Assembly (NCBI RefSeq): GCF_023349125.1
Contig: NZ_JAKIKT010000007.1
Span: forward strand, 186,001 to 250,000
Source: Shewanella corallii
GTDB lineage: Bacteria; Pseudomonadota; Gammaproteobacteria; Enterobacterales; Shewanellaceae
Direction of reading: 5' to 3'
DNA length: 64,000 nucleotides
The position numbers and the translations under genes are program-made. Below are positions 9,909 to 18,269 of the stretch, in pieces. The notes beneath the pieces are model-generated. The model saw nothing but the letters and a program-made list of their open reading frames with translations. It was not told the DNA's origin and ran no database searches. Every line of letters starts with the position of its first letter. Within the stretch, counting starts at the first letter, position 1.

Positions 9909-10081
9909 AACAGCATCCTTCTGCAATGGAGGCCGGCGCTGCCGGCGCTCTTCTATGGTCGTTGCTCGGTTTCTTGCTTGTTCTTTTATTTGTTTCGCTT
10001 GCTTGTTTCGGGTGACCGCCGTGGCCAGCTCGATACGATTAAGGCTGGCGGGGCGGACTGAACTGAACATTCTTGCTTGGC

Positions 10082-11251
10082 TTAGCGGGACTCGTTAAAC
10101 AGTTCGCGGCCAATCAGCATACGGCGGATCTCTGAGGTACCGGCGCCAATTTCATACAACTTGGCATCACGCAACAAGCGGCCAGTGGCGTACTCATTGA
10201 TATAACCGTTACCGCCCAGCAGCTGAATGGCATCCAGCGCCATCTTGGTGGCGAGCTCAGCAGAGTAAAGAATCGCGCCCGCGGCATCTTTGCGGGTGGT
10301 TTCGCCACGGTCACAGGCCTGAGCCACGTTGTAGATGTAGGACTTGGCAGCATTCATGCCGGTATACATATCCGCCAGCTTGCCTTGTACCAGCTGGAAC
10401 TCGCCGATGCATTTACCAAACTGCTGACGCTCGTGCATGTAAGGCACCACGATATCCATACAGGCGGTCATAATGCCCAGCGGGCCACCGGAGAGCACCA
10501 CGCGCTCATAATCCAGACCGCTCATCAGCACCTTAACGCCGTTGTTCAGGCCACCGAGAATGTTCTCTTCCGGTACTTCACAATCCTGGAATACCAGCTC
10601 ACAGGTATTGGAGCCACGCATCCCCAGCTTGTCGAGCTTCTGGGCCTGGCTGAAACCTTTAAAGCCACGCTCAACGATAAAGGCAGTAATGCCGTGTGGG
10701 CCTTTGTCGGCATCGGTTTTGGCATAAATCACATAGGTATGGGCATCGGGACCATTGGTGATCCACATCTTGTTGCCATTGAGGATATAACGGTCGCCCT
10801 CTTTGCGGGCGTTAAGCTTCATTGAGACCACATCAGAACCAGCGTTGGGCTCACTCATGGCCAGCGCACCTATGTGCTCACCTGTGATCAGCTTGGGCAG
10901 GTATTTGGCTTTTTGTTCGCTGTTACCGTTGCGGGCAATCTGGTTAACACACAGGTTGGAGTGAGCGCCGTAGGAGAGGCCGATGGAAGCTGAGGCCCGG
11001 GAGATCTCTTCCATGGCAACCACATGGGCCAGATAGCCCATTTTGGCGCCGCCATACTCTTCATCCACTGTAATGCCCAGCAGGCCCATATCACCCAGCA
11101 CAGGCCAGAGTTCATTGGGAAAGGCATTTTGTTCATCGACTTTGGCTGAGAGCGGGGCAATTTCGTTGGTGGCAAATTGGCTGACTGCATCCCGCAGCAT
11201 GTCAATTTCCTCACCCAATCCGAAGTTGAGGCTGGTGTAGAGTTGGCTCAT
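10082..11251 (-). CDS. liuA: Isovaleryl-CoA dehydrogenase
   Basis: A 389-residue FAD acyl-CoA dehydrogenase making 3-methylcrotonyl-CoA from isovaleryl-CoA. It starts [19 protein letters not shown] and has the flavin motif [25 protein letters not shown] carries the glutamate used as catalytic base by isovaleryl-CoA dehydrogenases. At the position where MCAD has its glutamate the sequence is GAGTSEIRR, as expected for this subfamily. The 30-codon upstream extension is rejected because it reads through intergenic sequence. Electrons would pass to ETF. Confidence 0.95.
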   Translation of the reverse strand: MSQLYTSLNFGLGEEIDMLRDAVSQFATNEIAPLSAKVDEQNAFPNELWPVLGDMGLLGITVDEEYGGAKMGYLAHVVAMEEISRASASIGLSYGAHSNLCVNQIARNGNSEQKAKYLPKLITGEHIGALAMSEPNAGSDVVSMKLNARKEGDRYILNGNKMWITNGPDAHTYVIYAKTDADKGPHGITAFIVERGFKGFSQAQKLDKLGMRGSNTCELVFQDCEVPEENILGGLNNGVKVLMSGLDYERVVLSGGPLGIMTACMDIVVPYMHERQQFGKCIGEFQLVQGKLADMYTGMNAAKSYIYNVAQACDRGETTRKDAAGAILYSAELATKMALDAIQLLGGNGYINEYATGRLLRDAKLYEIGAGTSEIRRMLIGRELFNESR

Positions 11252-11290
11252 GGTCAAGTATCCTTGCGTCTTGTTGGGTCTTGTGTTTTT

Positions 11291-11310
11291 TCGAAGGAAA
11301 GCTCCTTCGA
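11291..11310. repeat. Perfect 8-bp inverted repeat in the liuA leader
   Basis: TCGAAGGA, loop AAGC and TCCTTCGA form a perfect short hairpin between liuR and liuA. On the operon strand it is followed by A residues, so it is not an intrinsic terminator in that direction. It may be an RNA processing or stability element between the regulator and the catabolic genes. Confidence 0.45.
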
Positions 11311-11426
11311 CACTGTCCCGACCTGCAAGGCAACCGGCCATCTGGCTGTTTACCCAGTATGATTATTATTGTTTGGGTCGGGTACAGCTGGTATTGCTTT
11401 TATCGTTTACATTTTGTGACTGGGTA

Positions 11427-11831
11427 TTATCCCTGTACTTTGTTTTCCTCCAGCGCGGCAAGGCACTGTTGCTCAGCGGAGTTCAGTTCCATCAGCACCA
11501 CTTTGATGTCATCCATCTGCTGTTGCAGTGAGGTTTTCTTCTCTTCAATCAGTTCCAGCATGGTATTAAGCTGCGTCGTGCTGGTCTTGTCGGCGTCGTA
11601 CAACTCAAACAGGCGACGGGTCTCTGCCAGAGAGAATCCCAGGCGCTTGCCCCGCAGGATCAGCTTGAGACGAACTCTGTCTTTAAGGCTGTAGATCCGG
11701 GTTTGGCCACGGCGTTTGGGTTTCAGCAGCCCCTGATCTTCGTAAAACCGGATACTCCGGGTGGTGATATCGAACTCTTTCGATAAGTCACTGATCGAAT
11801 ATGTTGTTTGCAGGGCTTGATTAGTATTCAT
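11427..11831 (-). CDS. liuR: MerR-family regulator of branched-chain amino acid catabolism
   Basis: A 134-residue MerR regulator. The winged-helix N-terminus is YSISDLSKEFDITTRSIRFYEDQGLL (residues about 11-36), followed by a C-terminal dimerisation coiled coil (about 85-125). LiuR is known in Shewanella and other proteobacteria as the repressor of the liu operon. It is the first gene here, 175 bp ahead of liuA, with a dyad typical of its operator directly upstream. Effector-binding residues cannot be assigned. Confidence 0.92.
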   Translation of the reverse strand: MNTNQALQTTYSISDLSKEFDITTRSIRFYEDQGLLKPKRRGQTRIYSLKDRVRLKLILRGKRLGFSLAETRRLFELYDADKTSTTQLNTMLELIEEKKTSLQQQMDDIKVVLMELNSAEQQCLAALEENKVQG

Positions 11832-11871
11832 CGGCAGCTCACAGTCTATTTTTACTGAACGATATATGAAG

Positions 11872-11887
11872 TTTACGTAAAGGTAAA
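11872..11887. promoter_or_regulatory. Probable LiuR operator and liu promoter
   Basis: TTTACGTAAAGGTAAA is a dyad (TTTAC, 6 bp, GTAAA) about 40 bp upstream of the liuR start. It resembles the A/T- and ACGT-rich palindrome described for LiuR in proteobacteria. On the minus strand it overlaps a TTTACC that could serve as a -35 element, with a long spacer before an AT-rich -10 region (CATATA), as usual for MerR-type promoters. Confidence 0.65.
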
Positions 11888-11888
11888 T

Positions 11889-12085
11889 GTTTGCAGGCCC
11901 ACTCCTGTTAACAAAGTGTCAACAGAAATTGCCGCGTCAGGGAGCCGGATCTCTGGGGGAGTGGGGGAAAGTACGTGAATATTAGCGAATAGGGTTGTTG
12001 ATTGTGAGCATAACAGAACATAGTGCTGGTTTGTTGTTACTGTTAACTGAAGGTTGGGGAAGGAAATGCTTGGATTGTTGAGTGA
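11889..12085. other. Non-coding left edge of the catabolic block
   Basis: About 200 bp between the liuR promoter and the last gene of the first block operon. I see no tRNA, integrase, insertion sequence end or direct repeat matching the right edge near 59.4 kb. The block therefore begins here without an obvious mobility mark. Confidence 0.5.
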
Positions 12086-12565
12086 CTAGATCCAGTCCTT
12101 AAGCTCCTTTTCTCTCAACAGTACCAACCAATCAGCTACCAAAGCAGGGGGCTGTTTTCCCTGAATATTGATGTGCATTGCCAGGTTAAGGAGGTATCCA
12201 TTGGGTCTGGCTTCAAGGTGCTTGACACAACCCTGAATATTTATCTTGTTTCCGCACAGGACTGGGGACGTGAATCTGACTTTGTTCAGTCCATAATTGA
12301 GGCCCATGCTTAGCCCTTTTAATCCTGCCATTTGCTCATTCAGGTAGGTGGCCATCAGAGAAAGCAGATAGAAACCATGTGCCAGAGTGCCATCTAAACC
12401 AGACGCTTTTGCATAGTCACTATCGGTATGAATCATCTGAGTATCGCCCGTACTAAGGGCGAAGATATCTAGATCCTCTTGAGATATATGGCGCCAATTG
12501 CTGGCTGGCAAAGGGGTCCCGACTAATGAGTTGAGATACTTCAGCAGGCTTGATTCATCATTCAT
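12086..12565 (-). CDS. MaoC-like (R)-specific enoyl-CoA hydratase
   Basis: A 159-residue hot-dog-fold protein of the MaoC/PhaJ group, which adds water to 2-enoyl-CoA thioesters. The hydratase motif is visible: GDTQMIHTDSDYAKASGLDG followed by AHGFYLLSL, with Asp and His as the catalytic pair. The ATG at 12565 overlaps the stop of the upstream SDR as TGATG. A TTG one codon earlier has a slightly better distance to the GGAGG and could be the true start. It is the third gene of an operon after a P450 and an SDR. The substrate is unknown; it probably serves beta-oxidation of the compound handled by the block. Confidence 0.85.
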   Translation of the reverse strand: MNDESSLLKYLNSLVGTPLPASNWRHISQEDLDIFALSTGDTQMIHTDSDYAKASGLDGTLAHGFYLLSLMATYLNEQMAGLKGLSMGLNYGLNKVRFTSPVLCGNKINIQGCVKHLEARPNGYLLNLAMHINIQGKQPPALVADWLVLLREKELKDWI

Positions 12566-13320
12566 CAAATGGTGTTTCCTCCATCTACGGGTAACACCGA
12601 GCCCGTGATGAAACTGGCTCTTTCGGAATCAAGGAAGACTGCTGCGTTTGCAATCTCTTCAGCTGTGCCCAGTCGATTCATAGGGTGCAGACTGGCGAAG
12701 TGTTTAAGTAACTCCTTCGGGTTAATTGCTTCGCTGAGCGCTTTTTCCATCAAGGCTGTTCTTATATAGCCGGGCAGGATCACATTGCACCTAACGGGGT
12801 AATTTTGCTCAGCACACCAGAGTGCTGTGCTCTGGGTCAGGTTGATAACTCCGGCTTTACTTGCACCATAGGCGGGGACATTAGCCACAGGGCGTTTTCC
12901 AAGTACAGAGGCGATATTGACTATGCTGCCTCCATATTGGCTGATGAGTTTGACGCCATACTTACAACCCCACATGGTACCGGTCAGGTTGACATTCAGT
13001 ATGGTTTGCCAGTGCTCATGGTCTATCTCTTCAATATTCAAAGGAAGACCTATTCCGGCGTTGTTGACCACACAGTTGAGTGAACCATAGCGCTCTACAA
13101 TTTCAGTAGTCGCTGTTTGCCAGTCTGCTTCTTGAGTAACATCGAGAGTTATGGCTGAAGCATGCTGGAAACGTTTAGCGTTTTGAGCCGCTTCGCCCAG
13201 GTTAATATCTGCAAATACTGTGTTATAGCCACAATTGCAGAAAGCTTCAGCAATGGCCTTGCCGATACCTGTTGCGGCGCCTGTAACCAAGACTGTTTTG
13301 CTGTGAGTTTCCGTGCTCAT
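12565..13320 (-). CDS. SDR-family oxidoreductase
   Basis: A 251-residue classical short-chain dehydrogenase. The cofactor loop TGAATGIG is at 13-20, an acidic residue follows beta-2 (FADIN, Asp38) and suggests NAD(H), NNAG is at 86-89, and the catalytic residues are Ser138, Tyr151 and Lys155 (YGASKAG). It ends GNTI. Its start overlaps the P450 stop as ATGA and its stop touches the MaoC start, so the three are translated together. It likely oxidises an alcohol made by the P450 or a 3-hydroxyacyl-CoA, but the substrate cannot be read. Confidence 0.88.
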   Translation of the reverse strand: MSTETHSKTVLVTGAATGIGKAIAEAFCNCGYNTVFADINLGEAAQNAKRFQHASAITLDVTQEADWQTATTEIVERYGSLNCVVNNAGIGLPLNIEEIDHEHWQTILNVNLTGTMWGCKYGVKLISQYGGSIVNIASVLGKRPVANVPAYGASKAGVINLTQSTALWCAEQNYPVRCNVILPGYIRTALMEKALSEAINPKELLKHFASLHPMNRLGTAEEIANAAVFLDSERASFITGSVLPVDGGNTI

Positions 13321-14555
13321 GAGTCAAAGTCCAGATGCAGGGTTTCAAGTCCCCGGAGCAGAATGTTGGGGAACCGACGGAACTTATTTTTACCTGGAGT
13401 CAGTCGGATGTTGTTTAGCCTTTCCAATAACAGTTTGAAGGCAATACTACTCTCTTTTCGAGAGAGCATGGCGCCTATACAAGTGTGGATACCGTTGCCA
13501 AACGCCAGGTGTTTACGTGTAAACGAGCGGGTAACATCAAACTTGTCCGGGTTCTCGAATACCGTTTCATCTCGATTTGCGGAGCCAAACCTTACCAATA
13601 CAGTTGCGTTGGCGGGAATCTCCACGCCGTTCAGGCGAGTGTCTTGGGTAGCTGTACGCCACATGGTATTGCTCGGAGATTCGAGTCTGAGCATCTCCTC
13701 CACCATATTGGGGATGAGACTCGGGTCTTCTTTGACCAGCTGCATCTGATCAGGGTGCTCAGCCAACAGCAACATGCCTCCCGTGATCAGATTGGTTGTG
13801 GTTTCATTGCCGGCAACCAGAAGCTGTTGGGATACGTTAAGGAGTTCGGAAGTGGAAAGTGAGTTGCTATCTTCGGTTTTGGCATAGACGAGATCATTGA
13901 GCATATCATCGGTTGGCTTACTTCTTCGCTGGTCATGGCAATTTTTCATGTAGTGCTGAAACTCAACTACTCTGCGGGCACAGGCCTGATCTTCTTCCTC
14001 TGTTTGCATACTGCCAAGTAATCCCACAAAAGCGTCTGACCACTCCTTCACCAAATGATGCTCCTGTTGCGGGATCCCAAGCTGATCGCCGATTACTTTG
14101 ACAGGCAAAGGGATGGAGAACTGGTGAGCGACCTCAAACTGACCATGTTGCACAAAGCTGTCGATAAGGCTATGACAGGTCTCTTCGATACGAGCTGACA
14201 TGCGCTGAACTTTGGCAAAGGTAAAGGCGTGATTGACCAGTTTTCTGAATCTGTCGTGGGATGGGGGATCATTGGTCAGTAGGGTAGCGGTTTGTGGCCA
14301 GCCCTGAGCATAAATACGTCGGCACTCTTCACTGTGAAGGGATTTTCCAAGTAGGGGACTGGAGGACTTACTTGAAAACAGATCAGGTTGAGATGTGACT
14401 TCAAGGACGTGCTCATAGGAAAACACCATAAAAGTATTGTCCATTCCCGGGATTTTGTAGACGGGAGCCTGTTCCCTGGCAATTTTATTCGCCACAAAAG
14501 GGTTTTGAATTGTCTCCGGTGCAAAAAAATCAATGTTTTGAATTTGATCTTGCAT
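13317..14555 (-). CDS. Cytochrome P450
   Basis: A 412-residue soluble bacterial class I P450. The I-helix oxygen-binding motif AGNETT is at 248-253, the K-helix ExxR at 287-290, and the haem loop FGNGIHTCIG has the ligand Cys359. It has no membrane anchor, so it should need a ferredoxin and ferredoxin reductase, which are encoded at 28.1-29.6 kb under the same type of operator. A TTG four codons upstream is less likely than the ATG at 14555, which has GGGAA ahead. It is the first gene of the leftmost operon, with the 14.64-kb operator about 80 bp upstream. Expected to hydroxylate or epoxidise the hydrophobic substrate. Confidence 0.94.
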   Translation of the reverse strand: MQDQIQNIDFFAPETIQNPFVANKIAREQAPVYKIPGMDNTFMVFSYEHVLEVTSQPDLFSSKSSSPLLGKSLHSEECRRIYAQGWPQTATLLTNDPPSHDRFRKLVNHAFTFAKVQRMSARIEETCHSLIDSFVQHGQFEVAHQFSIPLPVKVIGDQLGIPQQEHHLVKEWSDAFVGLLGSMQTEEEDQACARRVVEFQHYMKNCHDQRRSKPTDDMLNDLVYAKTEDSNSLSTSELLNVSQQLLVAGNETTTNLITGGMLLLAEHPDQMQLVKEDPSLIPNMVEEMLRLESPSNTMWRTATQDTRLNGVEIPANATVLVRFGSANRDETVFENPDKFDVTRSFTRKHLAFGNGIHTCIGAMLSRKESSIAFKLLLERLNNIRLTPGKNKFRRFPNILLRGLETLHLDFDS

Positions 14556-14636
14556 GGATATTCCCAATTTTCAGTCTGATTAAAAAATAAACTCTTGTAT
14601 TTAGTGTTATCACAGCTATCCTGATACATCAATAAC

Positions 14637-14654
14637 AAACAGAATTGTTTGTTT
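14637..14654. promoter_or_regulatory. Block operator A (P450 / MDR divergent promoter)
   Basis: AAACAGAATTGTTTGTTT, within a slightly longer dyad AACAAACA-gaat-TGTTTGTT. It sits almost midway between the divergent P450 (82 bp) and MDR (75 bp) starts. It matches the recurring 18-bp dyad of the block, at AAACAG and TGTTT. Confidence 0.75.
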
Positions 14655-14728
14655 GTTATTTATCATGGATTAATAAGCGAGCCCTGAGCGTGTTTGGGAA
14701 AAGTTACTGACTAAAAAGGTATTTATTT

Positions 14729-15781
14729 ATGGGTTACCCTCTGAAAAATAGACAGATCCTGTTAAAGCGCCGCCCTGTAGGATTGCCGAATGAGTCTGAT
14801 TATGAGGTGGTGACAAGTCCAGTCACTCCCCTTGAGCCTGGGGAGCTCTTGATGAGAAATGACTTGATTTCGCTGGATCCGGCAATCAGGGGGTGGATGT
14901 CTGCTGACGAAGACAGTTACATGCCACCTATAGCGCTTGGTGACCCTGTTCGATCCAGTACTCTCAGTACAGTGGTTGCCAGTCGTAACCCGGATTATGA
15001 GGTGGGCGATCTGGTACTTGGTCTTAATGCCTGGGAGGAGTACACCAAGCTTGGAGATATCCGCCATATACACAGCTTTGCGACCAAGATGCCTAAAGAT
15101 TTGGGAGTACCCAATACCTGGTTGCTGAGCGTGCTCGGAGCCACAGGCATGACAGCTTATTTTGGCTTGCTGTATGTAGGAGAGCCTAAACCGGGAGATA
15201 CAGTATTGGTTTCCAGTGCTGCGGGGGCTGTAGGTTCTATTGTTGGCCAGATTGCCAAGTTAAAAGGATGCAGAGTGGTTGGTATTGCTGGTAGCGACGA
15301 GAAATGTCGTTGGCTAAAGGATGAGTTGGGTTTCGATGATGCCATAAACTACAAAGACAACAACAATCGGGAGTTATTGGGTTGCGCGATAGCCAAGTCT
15401 TGTCCCGAAGGTGTGGATATCTACTTCGAAAATGTGGGTGGCTATTTCCTTGAGGCTGTGCTGGATAACATCGCCGAGCGCGGCAGGGTAATCATTTGTG
15501 GTTTGATTTCCCAGTATAACGAGGAGGTGGGCTCCGGTCCGGAGAACATCTGGAAGTTGCTGGTAAAGTCCGCCAGGATTGAGGGCTTTCTTATCCGAGA
15601 TTATGTTGAGCAAATGCCCGAGGCTGCGTTGAAAATTGGTCAGTGGTTAGCTGAGGGGAAAATCCGTAACAAAGTCGATTTGCATACAGGTTTTGACAAT
15701 ATTCCCGCCAGTTTTTTAAAGCTGTTTAGTGGTCGTAATCAGGGCAAGTTGATTGTCGAGCTGGAGTTTGACCGGGAATAA
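14729..15781 (+). CDS. Zinc-free MDR reductase (PTGR/CurA-like)
   Basis: A 350-residue NADP-dependent medium-chain reductase of the leukotriene B4 dehydrogenase/prostaglandin reductase/curcumin reductase group, which reduces or forms carbon-carbon double bonds next to a ketone. The cofactor motif SSAAGAVGSIVGQIAKLKG is near 160-178, and IYFENVGGYFLEAVLDN is the group's hallmark. No zinc-binding cysteines of the alcohol dehydrogenase type are seen. It is transcribed alone, divergently from the P450 operon, and ends facing the ABM gene. Two paralogues are present at 16.2 and 29.7 kb. Confidence 0.87.
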   Translation: MGYPLKNRQILLKRRPVGLPNESDYEVVTSPVTPLEPGELLMRNDLISLDPAIRGWMSADEDSYMPPIALGDPVRSSTLSTVVASRNPDYEVGDLVLGLNAWEEYTKLGDIRHIHSFATKMPKDLGVPNTWLLSVLGATGMTAYFGLLYVGEPKPGDTVLVSSAAGAVGSIVGQIAKLKGCRVVGIAGSDEKCRWLKDELGFDDAINYKDNNNRELLGCAIAKSCPEGVDIYFENVGGYFLEAVLDNIAERGRVIICGLISQYNEEVGSGPENIWKLLVKSARIEGFLIRDYVEQMPEAALKIGQWLAEGKIRNKVDLHTGFDNIPASFLKLFSGRNQGKLIVELEFDRE

Positions 15782-15790
15782 TTATCTAAA

Positions 15791-15807
15791 CGGCATCATT
15801 GATGCCG
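15791..15807. terminator. Short hairpin between convergent genes
   Basis: CGGCATC-ATT-GATGCCG forms a 7-bp stem just after the MDR stop. It lacks a proper T-tract, so terminator function is uncertain. Confidence 0.35.
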
Positions 15808-15856
15808 CGCGGTTTAATTAGAAATGAGCAATGACTCAGGACTTGGAGAATGCGGT

Positions 15857-16204
15857 TTATTGACCATTGGAGAAATAGGCCGTCGGTCTATCATCCAAAT
15901 CATATACAGGTTGTTTTTGGCTGCAAAGATACTTGTAAACTCTGGTTTCAGTTATCTCATAGTTGCCAAGGTGTGCCAGCATAGAAAGATAAGAGGGGGC
16001 GCTAAAATGGTATTGAAGGTGATGTTGTGACTCCCACTCTTCATAAACATAGATAAGGTCGCTCTCATTGACGTCAGCACTCCATTGATAGGCGATACAT
16101 CCAGGTTCCTTTAATGCATCCTGTATGTAAGGATAAGCCTGTCTCAAGGCTTCTTCTCTTTGGTGGGGGGAGATGCGAATAACTCCGGAAATCAGTACTT
16201 TCAT
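15857..16204 (-). CDS. ABM-domain monooxygenase-like protein
   Basis: A 115-residue protein with the antibiotic biosynthesis monooxygenase (dimeric ferredoxin-like) fold: MKVLISGVIRISPHQREEAL, then EPGCIAYQWSADVNESDLIY and EEWESQHHLQYH. Small proteins of this type oxygenate aromatic or polyketide substrates without a cofactor, or act in quinone or haem chemistry. The reading frame is open further upstream, but the ATG at 16204 begins the domain directly and leaves the upstream MDR intact. It is the last gene of a six-gene operon. Reaction unknown. Confidence 0.75.
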   Translation of the reverse strand: MKVLISGVIRISPHQREEALRQAYPYIQDALKEPGCIAYQWSADVNESDLIYVYEEWESQHHLQYHFSAPSYLSMLAHLGNYEITETRVYKYLCSQKQPVYDLDDRPTAYFSNGQ

Positions 16205-16217
16205 AGCTTGGTAATCT

Positions 16218-17228
16218 TTAAATTTCAACGATAGACTTGCCAAAGTTTGAACCATGGAAAATGGCGCTGAATGCCGCGGGAGCTGACTCAATCCCCTGAT
16301 ATAGGGTTTCAGCATTTTTCAGCTGATTTGAATCCAGCCAATTGAAAAGTTGTGACCTTATTTGGTTGTATCGCTGTGCATCGAAATGAGTCATTAAGCC
16401 CGTCATTGTCGCTTGCTTGGTAATCAGGTTAAACAGATTGCTGGGGCCGGGTTGAGCCTGTGTTTGGTCATAGCCGGAAATCGCACCACAAAGAGCTATT
16501 CGGGCCCCTTGTGCCAGATTATCAATAGCCGATTTGAGCATGTCTCCACCAATGTTATCGAAGTAGAAGTCAATACCATCGGGACATACTTCGGCGATAG
16601 CTGTGGTAAGATCTCCGCAGGTTTTATAATTAATCACGGCATCAAAGCCAAACTCGGATATCAGCTTTTGGGCTTTCTTATCATTACCAGCAATACCAAT
16701 GACTTTTGCGCCGCGTATTTTACTGATTTGCCCGGCTACTATCCCCACAGCTCCTGCCGCAGCACTAATAAGAGCCGTTTGTCCCGGCTGTAACTTACCT
16801 ATGTCTTCGGTGCCAATGTATGCCGACATACCGGTTTCACCCAGTACACCCAGGAATAACTTGTCGGCACAGGGCCAACCCCCCGGGACCGGATAGACAG
16901 CGTCATTATCAGGGGTAAGCACCGAATACTCTTGCCAGGCGAGTCTGGCCATTAACTTTTGTCCCGGCTGAAACCTGGGATTTCTGGAAGCTTCCACCTG
17001 GCCCAGAACTACGCCCTGAACCGGTTCTCCCAGAGTCATTGCAGGCAGGATATTATTACCACTGCCTTCGTTCATCCAGTAACGAAAGCCAGCATCCATA
17101 GACAGATAACTGTTACGTACCAATACCTCTCCATCTGACAGAGTGGGGAGTGGCACGGTTTCAAGCTCAAAGTCTGAAGCAAGTAATTTACCTTTAGGCC
17201 TCTTGGCCAGGACGATCTGCTTATGCAT
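16218..17228 (-). CDS. Zinc-free MDR reductase (PTGR/CurA-like)
   Basis: A 336-residue paralogue of the reductase at 14.7 kb. It starts MHKQIVLAKRPKGK, and has the cofactor motif SAAAGAVGIVAGQISKIRG and DFYFDNIGGDMLKSAIDN. It is predicted to act as an NADPH-dependent reductase of an alpha,beta-unsaturated ketone. A start 20 codons earlier lies inside the SnoaL-like gene; the chosen ATG overlaps that gene's end by 8 bp. It lies in the operon with ThuA, VOC, SnoaL and ABM proteins. Confidence 0.87.
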   Translation of the reverse strand: MHKQIVLAKRPKGKLLASDFELETVPLPTLSDGEVLVRNSYLSMDAGFRYWMNEGSGNNILPAMTLGEPVQGVVLGQVEASRNPRFQPGQKLMARLAWQEYSVLTPDNDAVYPVPGGWPCADKLFLGVLGETGMSAYIGTEDIGKLQPGQTALISAAAGAVGIVAGQISKIRGAKVIGIAGNDKKAQKLISEFGFDAVINYKTCGDLTTAIAEVCPDGIDFYFDNIGGDMLKSAIDNLAQGARIALCGAISGYDQTQAQPGPSNLFNLITKQATMTGLMTHFDAQRYNQIRSQLFNWLDSNQLKNAETLYQGIESAPAAFSAIFHGSNFGKSIVEI

Positions 17229-17709
17229 GGTAAGGGTTCTCTGTTCTATTGGGATGACAGTATCGAACGGTTGGTTTTCCTGCTTCATCTACTCTGAGTA
17301 AGTTGAATTTGCGTGTTAGAAACAACCAGCCATTCTCTCCTTTTATATACACATCGTTGTAAACACCAAAGAGATCGAACCTGTTGCCAAGGTATTCAAA
17401 GCTTTCGTTTACGTAGCAGCGACCTGAGGCCCGGTTTTGTTCCATTTGGGGTGAGATACTGTGGCTACTGACCTTATGTTCAACAAATTTGAAATGTTCC
17501 ATGGCAGTCAACCAAAATTGCTTTATTGATTGCTGGCCAGTGAGTTCCTCCTGATTAGGCGGAGAGTCGAGGGAACTGATTATCCAATGAGCATCAGGAT
17601 GCCAGCATTGTGCCCAGTCTTCGCCATCGACCCTATGTATGGCATCTGCATAACGTGCCATAAGCTCGCGGATTTCATCTCTGCAACAACTGGATGCGTT
17701 ATTACTCAT
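17221..17709 (-). CDS. SnoaL/NTF2-like protein
   Basis: A 162-residue cone-fold protein of the SnoaL-like (ketosteroid-isomerase-like) superfamily. The early motif IRELMARYADAIHRVDGEDW and HPDAHW are typical, followed by KVSSHSISPQMEQNRASGRC and a long beta-rich C-half. Members isomerise, cyclise or dehydrate substrates, or serve as small subunits of ring-hydroxylating oxygenases. The ATG at 17709 overlaps the VOC gene stop as ATGA. One of five proteins of this fold in the block; the catalytic role is unknown. Confidence 0.78.
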   Translation of the reverse strand: MSNNASSCCRDEIRELMARYADAIHRVDGEDWAQCWHPDAHWIISSLDSPPNQEELTGQQSIKQFWLTAMEHFKFVEHKVSSHSISPQMEQNRASGRCYVNESFEYLGNRFDLFGVYNDVYIKGENGWLFLTRKFNLLRVDEAGKPTVRYCHPNRTENPYHA

Positions 17710-18269
17710 GGAACCCCCACATCGATATAACCACTGTGGCCGTCCCATTGTTCACAATGATTTTTTATTTTCTCGAACAGGTTAGTTAAATTATCAGTCC
17801 TTTCGATAACCTCGATCATAATATCCGGGGCCCGGTCACCATTGACGTATGAGGCCTTTTGCCCATCGGGCATTTCAATTTGCTGAACAACCTTGATACC
17901 TATGTTTTCAAGATAAGCGAGATCTGACTCATAGTTATCAGAGATGACCCCAAGATGCTGTTGGCCGCCGTTTGGAAACCATTTGATAAAGTCGCTGTAT
18001 ATTGAGGGCGCACGGTCGTGCTGCTGGATAAGCTCCAGCTGAATGTTGCCGTAATATGATAGAGCGATAGATACGTCGGGATTACTGGTTTTGCCCATAA
18101 AACTCATGGTGCGGAACTTTAAGTGGGAAAATACATAGAAGGGGCCGACACCAATTTTGTTCCAGCGCTGTATAGCCGAATAGATATCCGGAACCACATA
18201 GGCAACCTGAAACAGCTCAGGGATGCGACTAAAGACCCCGGCATTTGAACCCCGGGGCGACTCAGGCAT
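17706..18269 (-). CDS. VOC/glyoxalase-fold protein
   Basis: A 187-residue protein of the vicinal oxygen chelate superfamily: LFQVAYVVPDIYSAIQRW near the N-terminus, then VSIALSYYGNIQLELIQQ, a second repeat beginning QQHLGVISDNYESDLAYL, and APDIMIEVIE. It resembles the glyoxalase/epimerase branch (methylmalonyl-CoA epimerase-like layout) and is too short for a type I extradiol dioxygenase. The ATG at 18269 has GGGTGAGG just upstream; a GTG three codons earlier is possible. The start overlaps the ThuA gene end. Function unknown. Confidence 0.75.
   Translation of the reverse strand: MPESPRGSNAGVFSRIPELFQVAYVVPDIYSAIQRWNKIGVGPFYVFSHLKFRTMSFMGKTSNPDVSIALSYYGNIQLELIQQHDRAPSIYSDFIKWFPNGGQQHLGVISDNYESDLAYLENIGIKVVQQIEMPDGQKASYVNGDRAPDIMIEVIERTDNLTNLFEKIKNHCEQWDGHSGYIDVGVP

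Noticed and set aside
9909-10070. N-terminal extension of liuB by 54 residues
   Set aside because: The extension is basic and unlike the family; the GTG at 9908 with AAGGA gives the normal length.
17706-18269. VOC protein as extradiol ring-cleaving dioxygenase
   Set aside because: At 187 residues it is too short, and I could not identify the conserved His-His-Glu iron set of type I extradiol enzymes.
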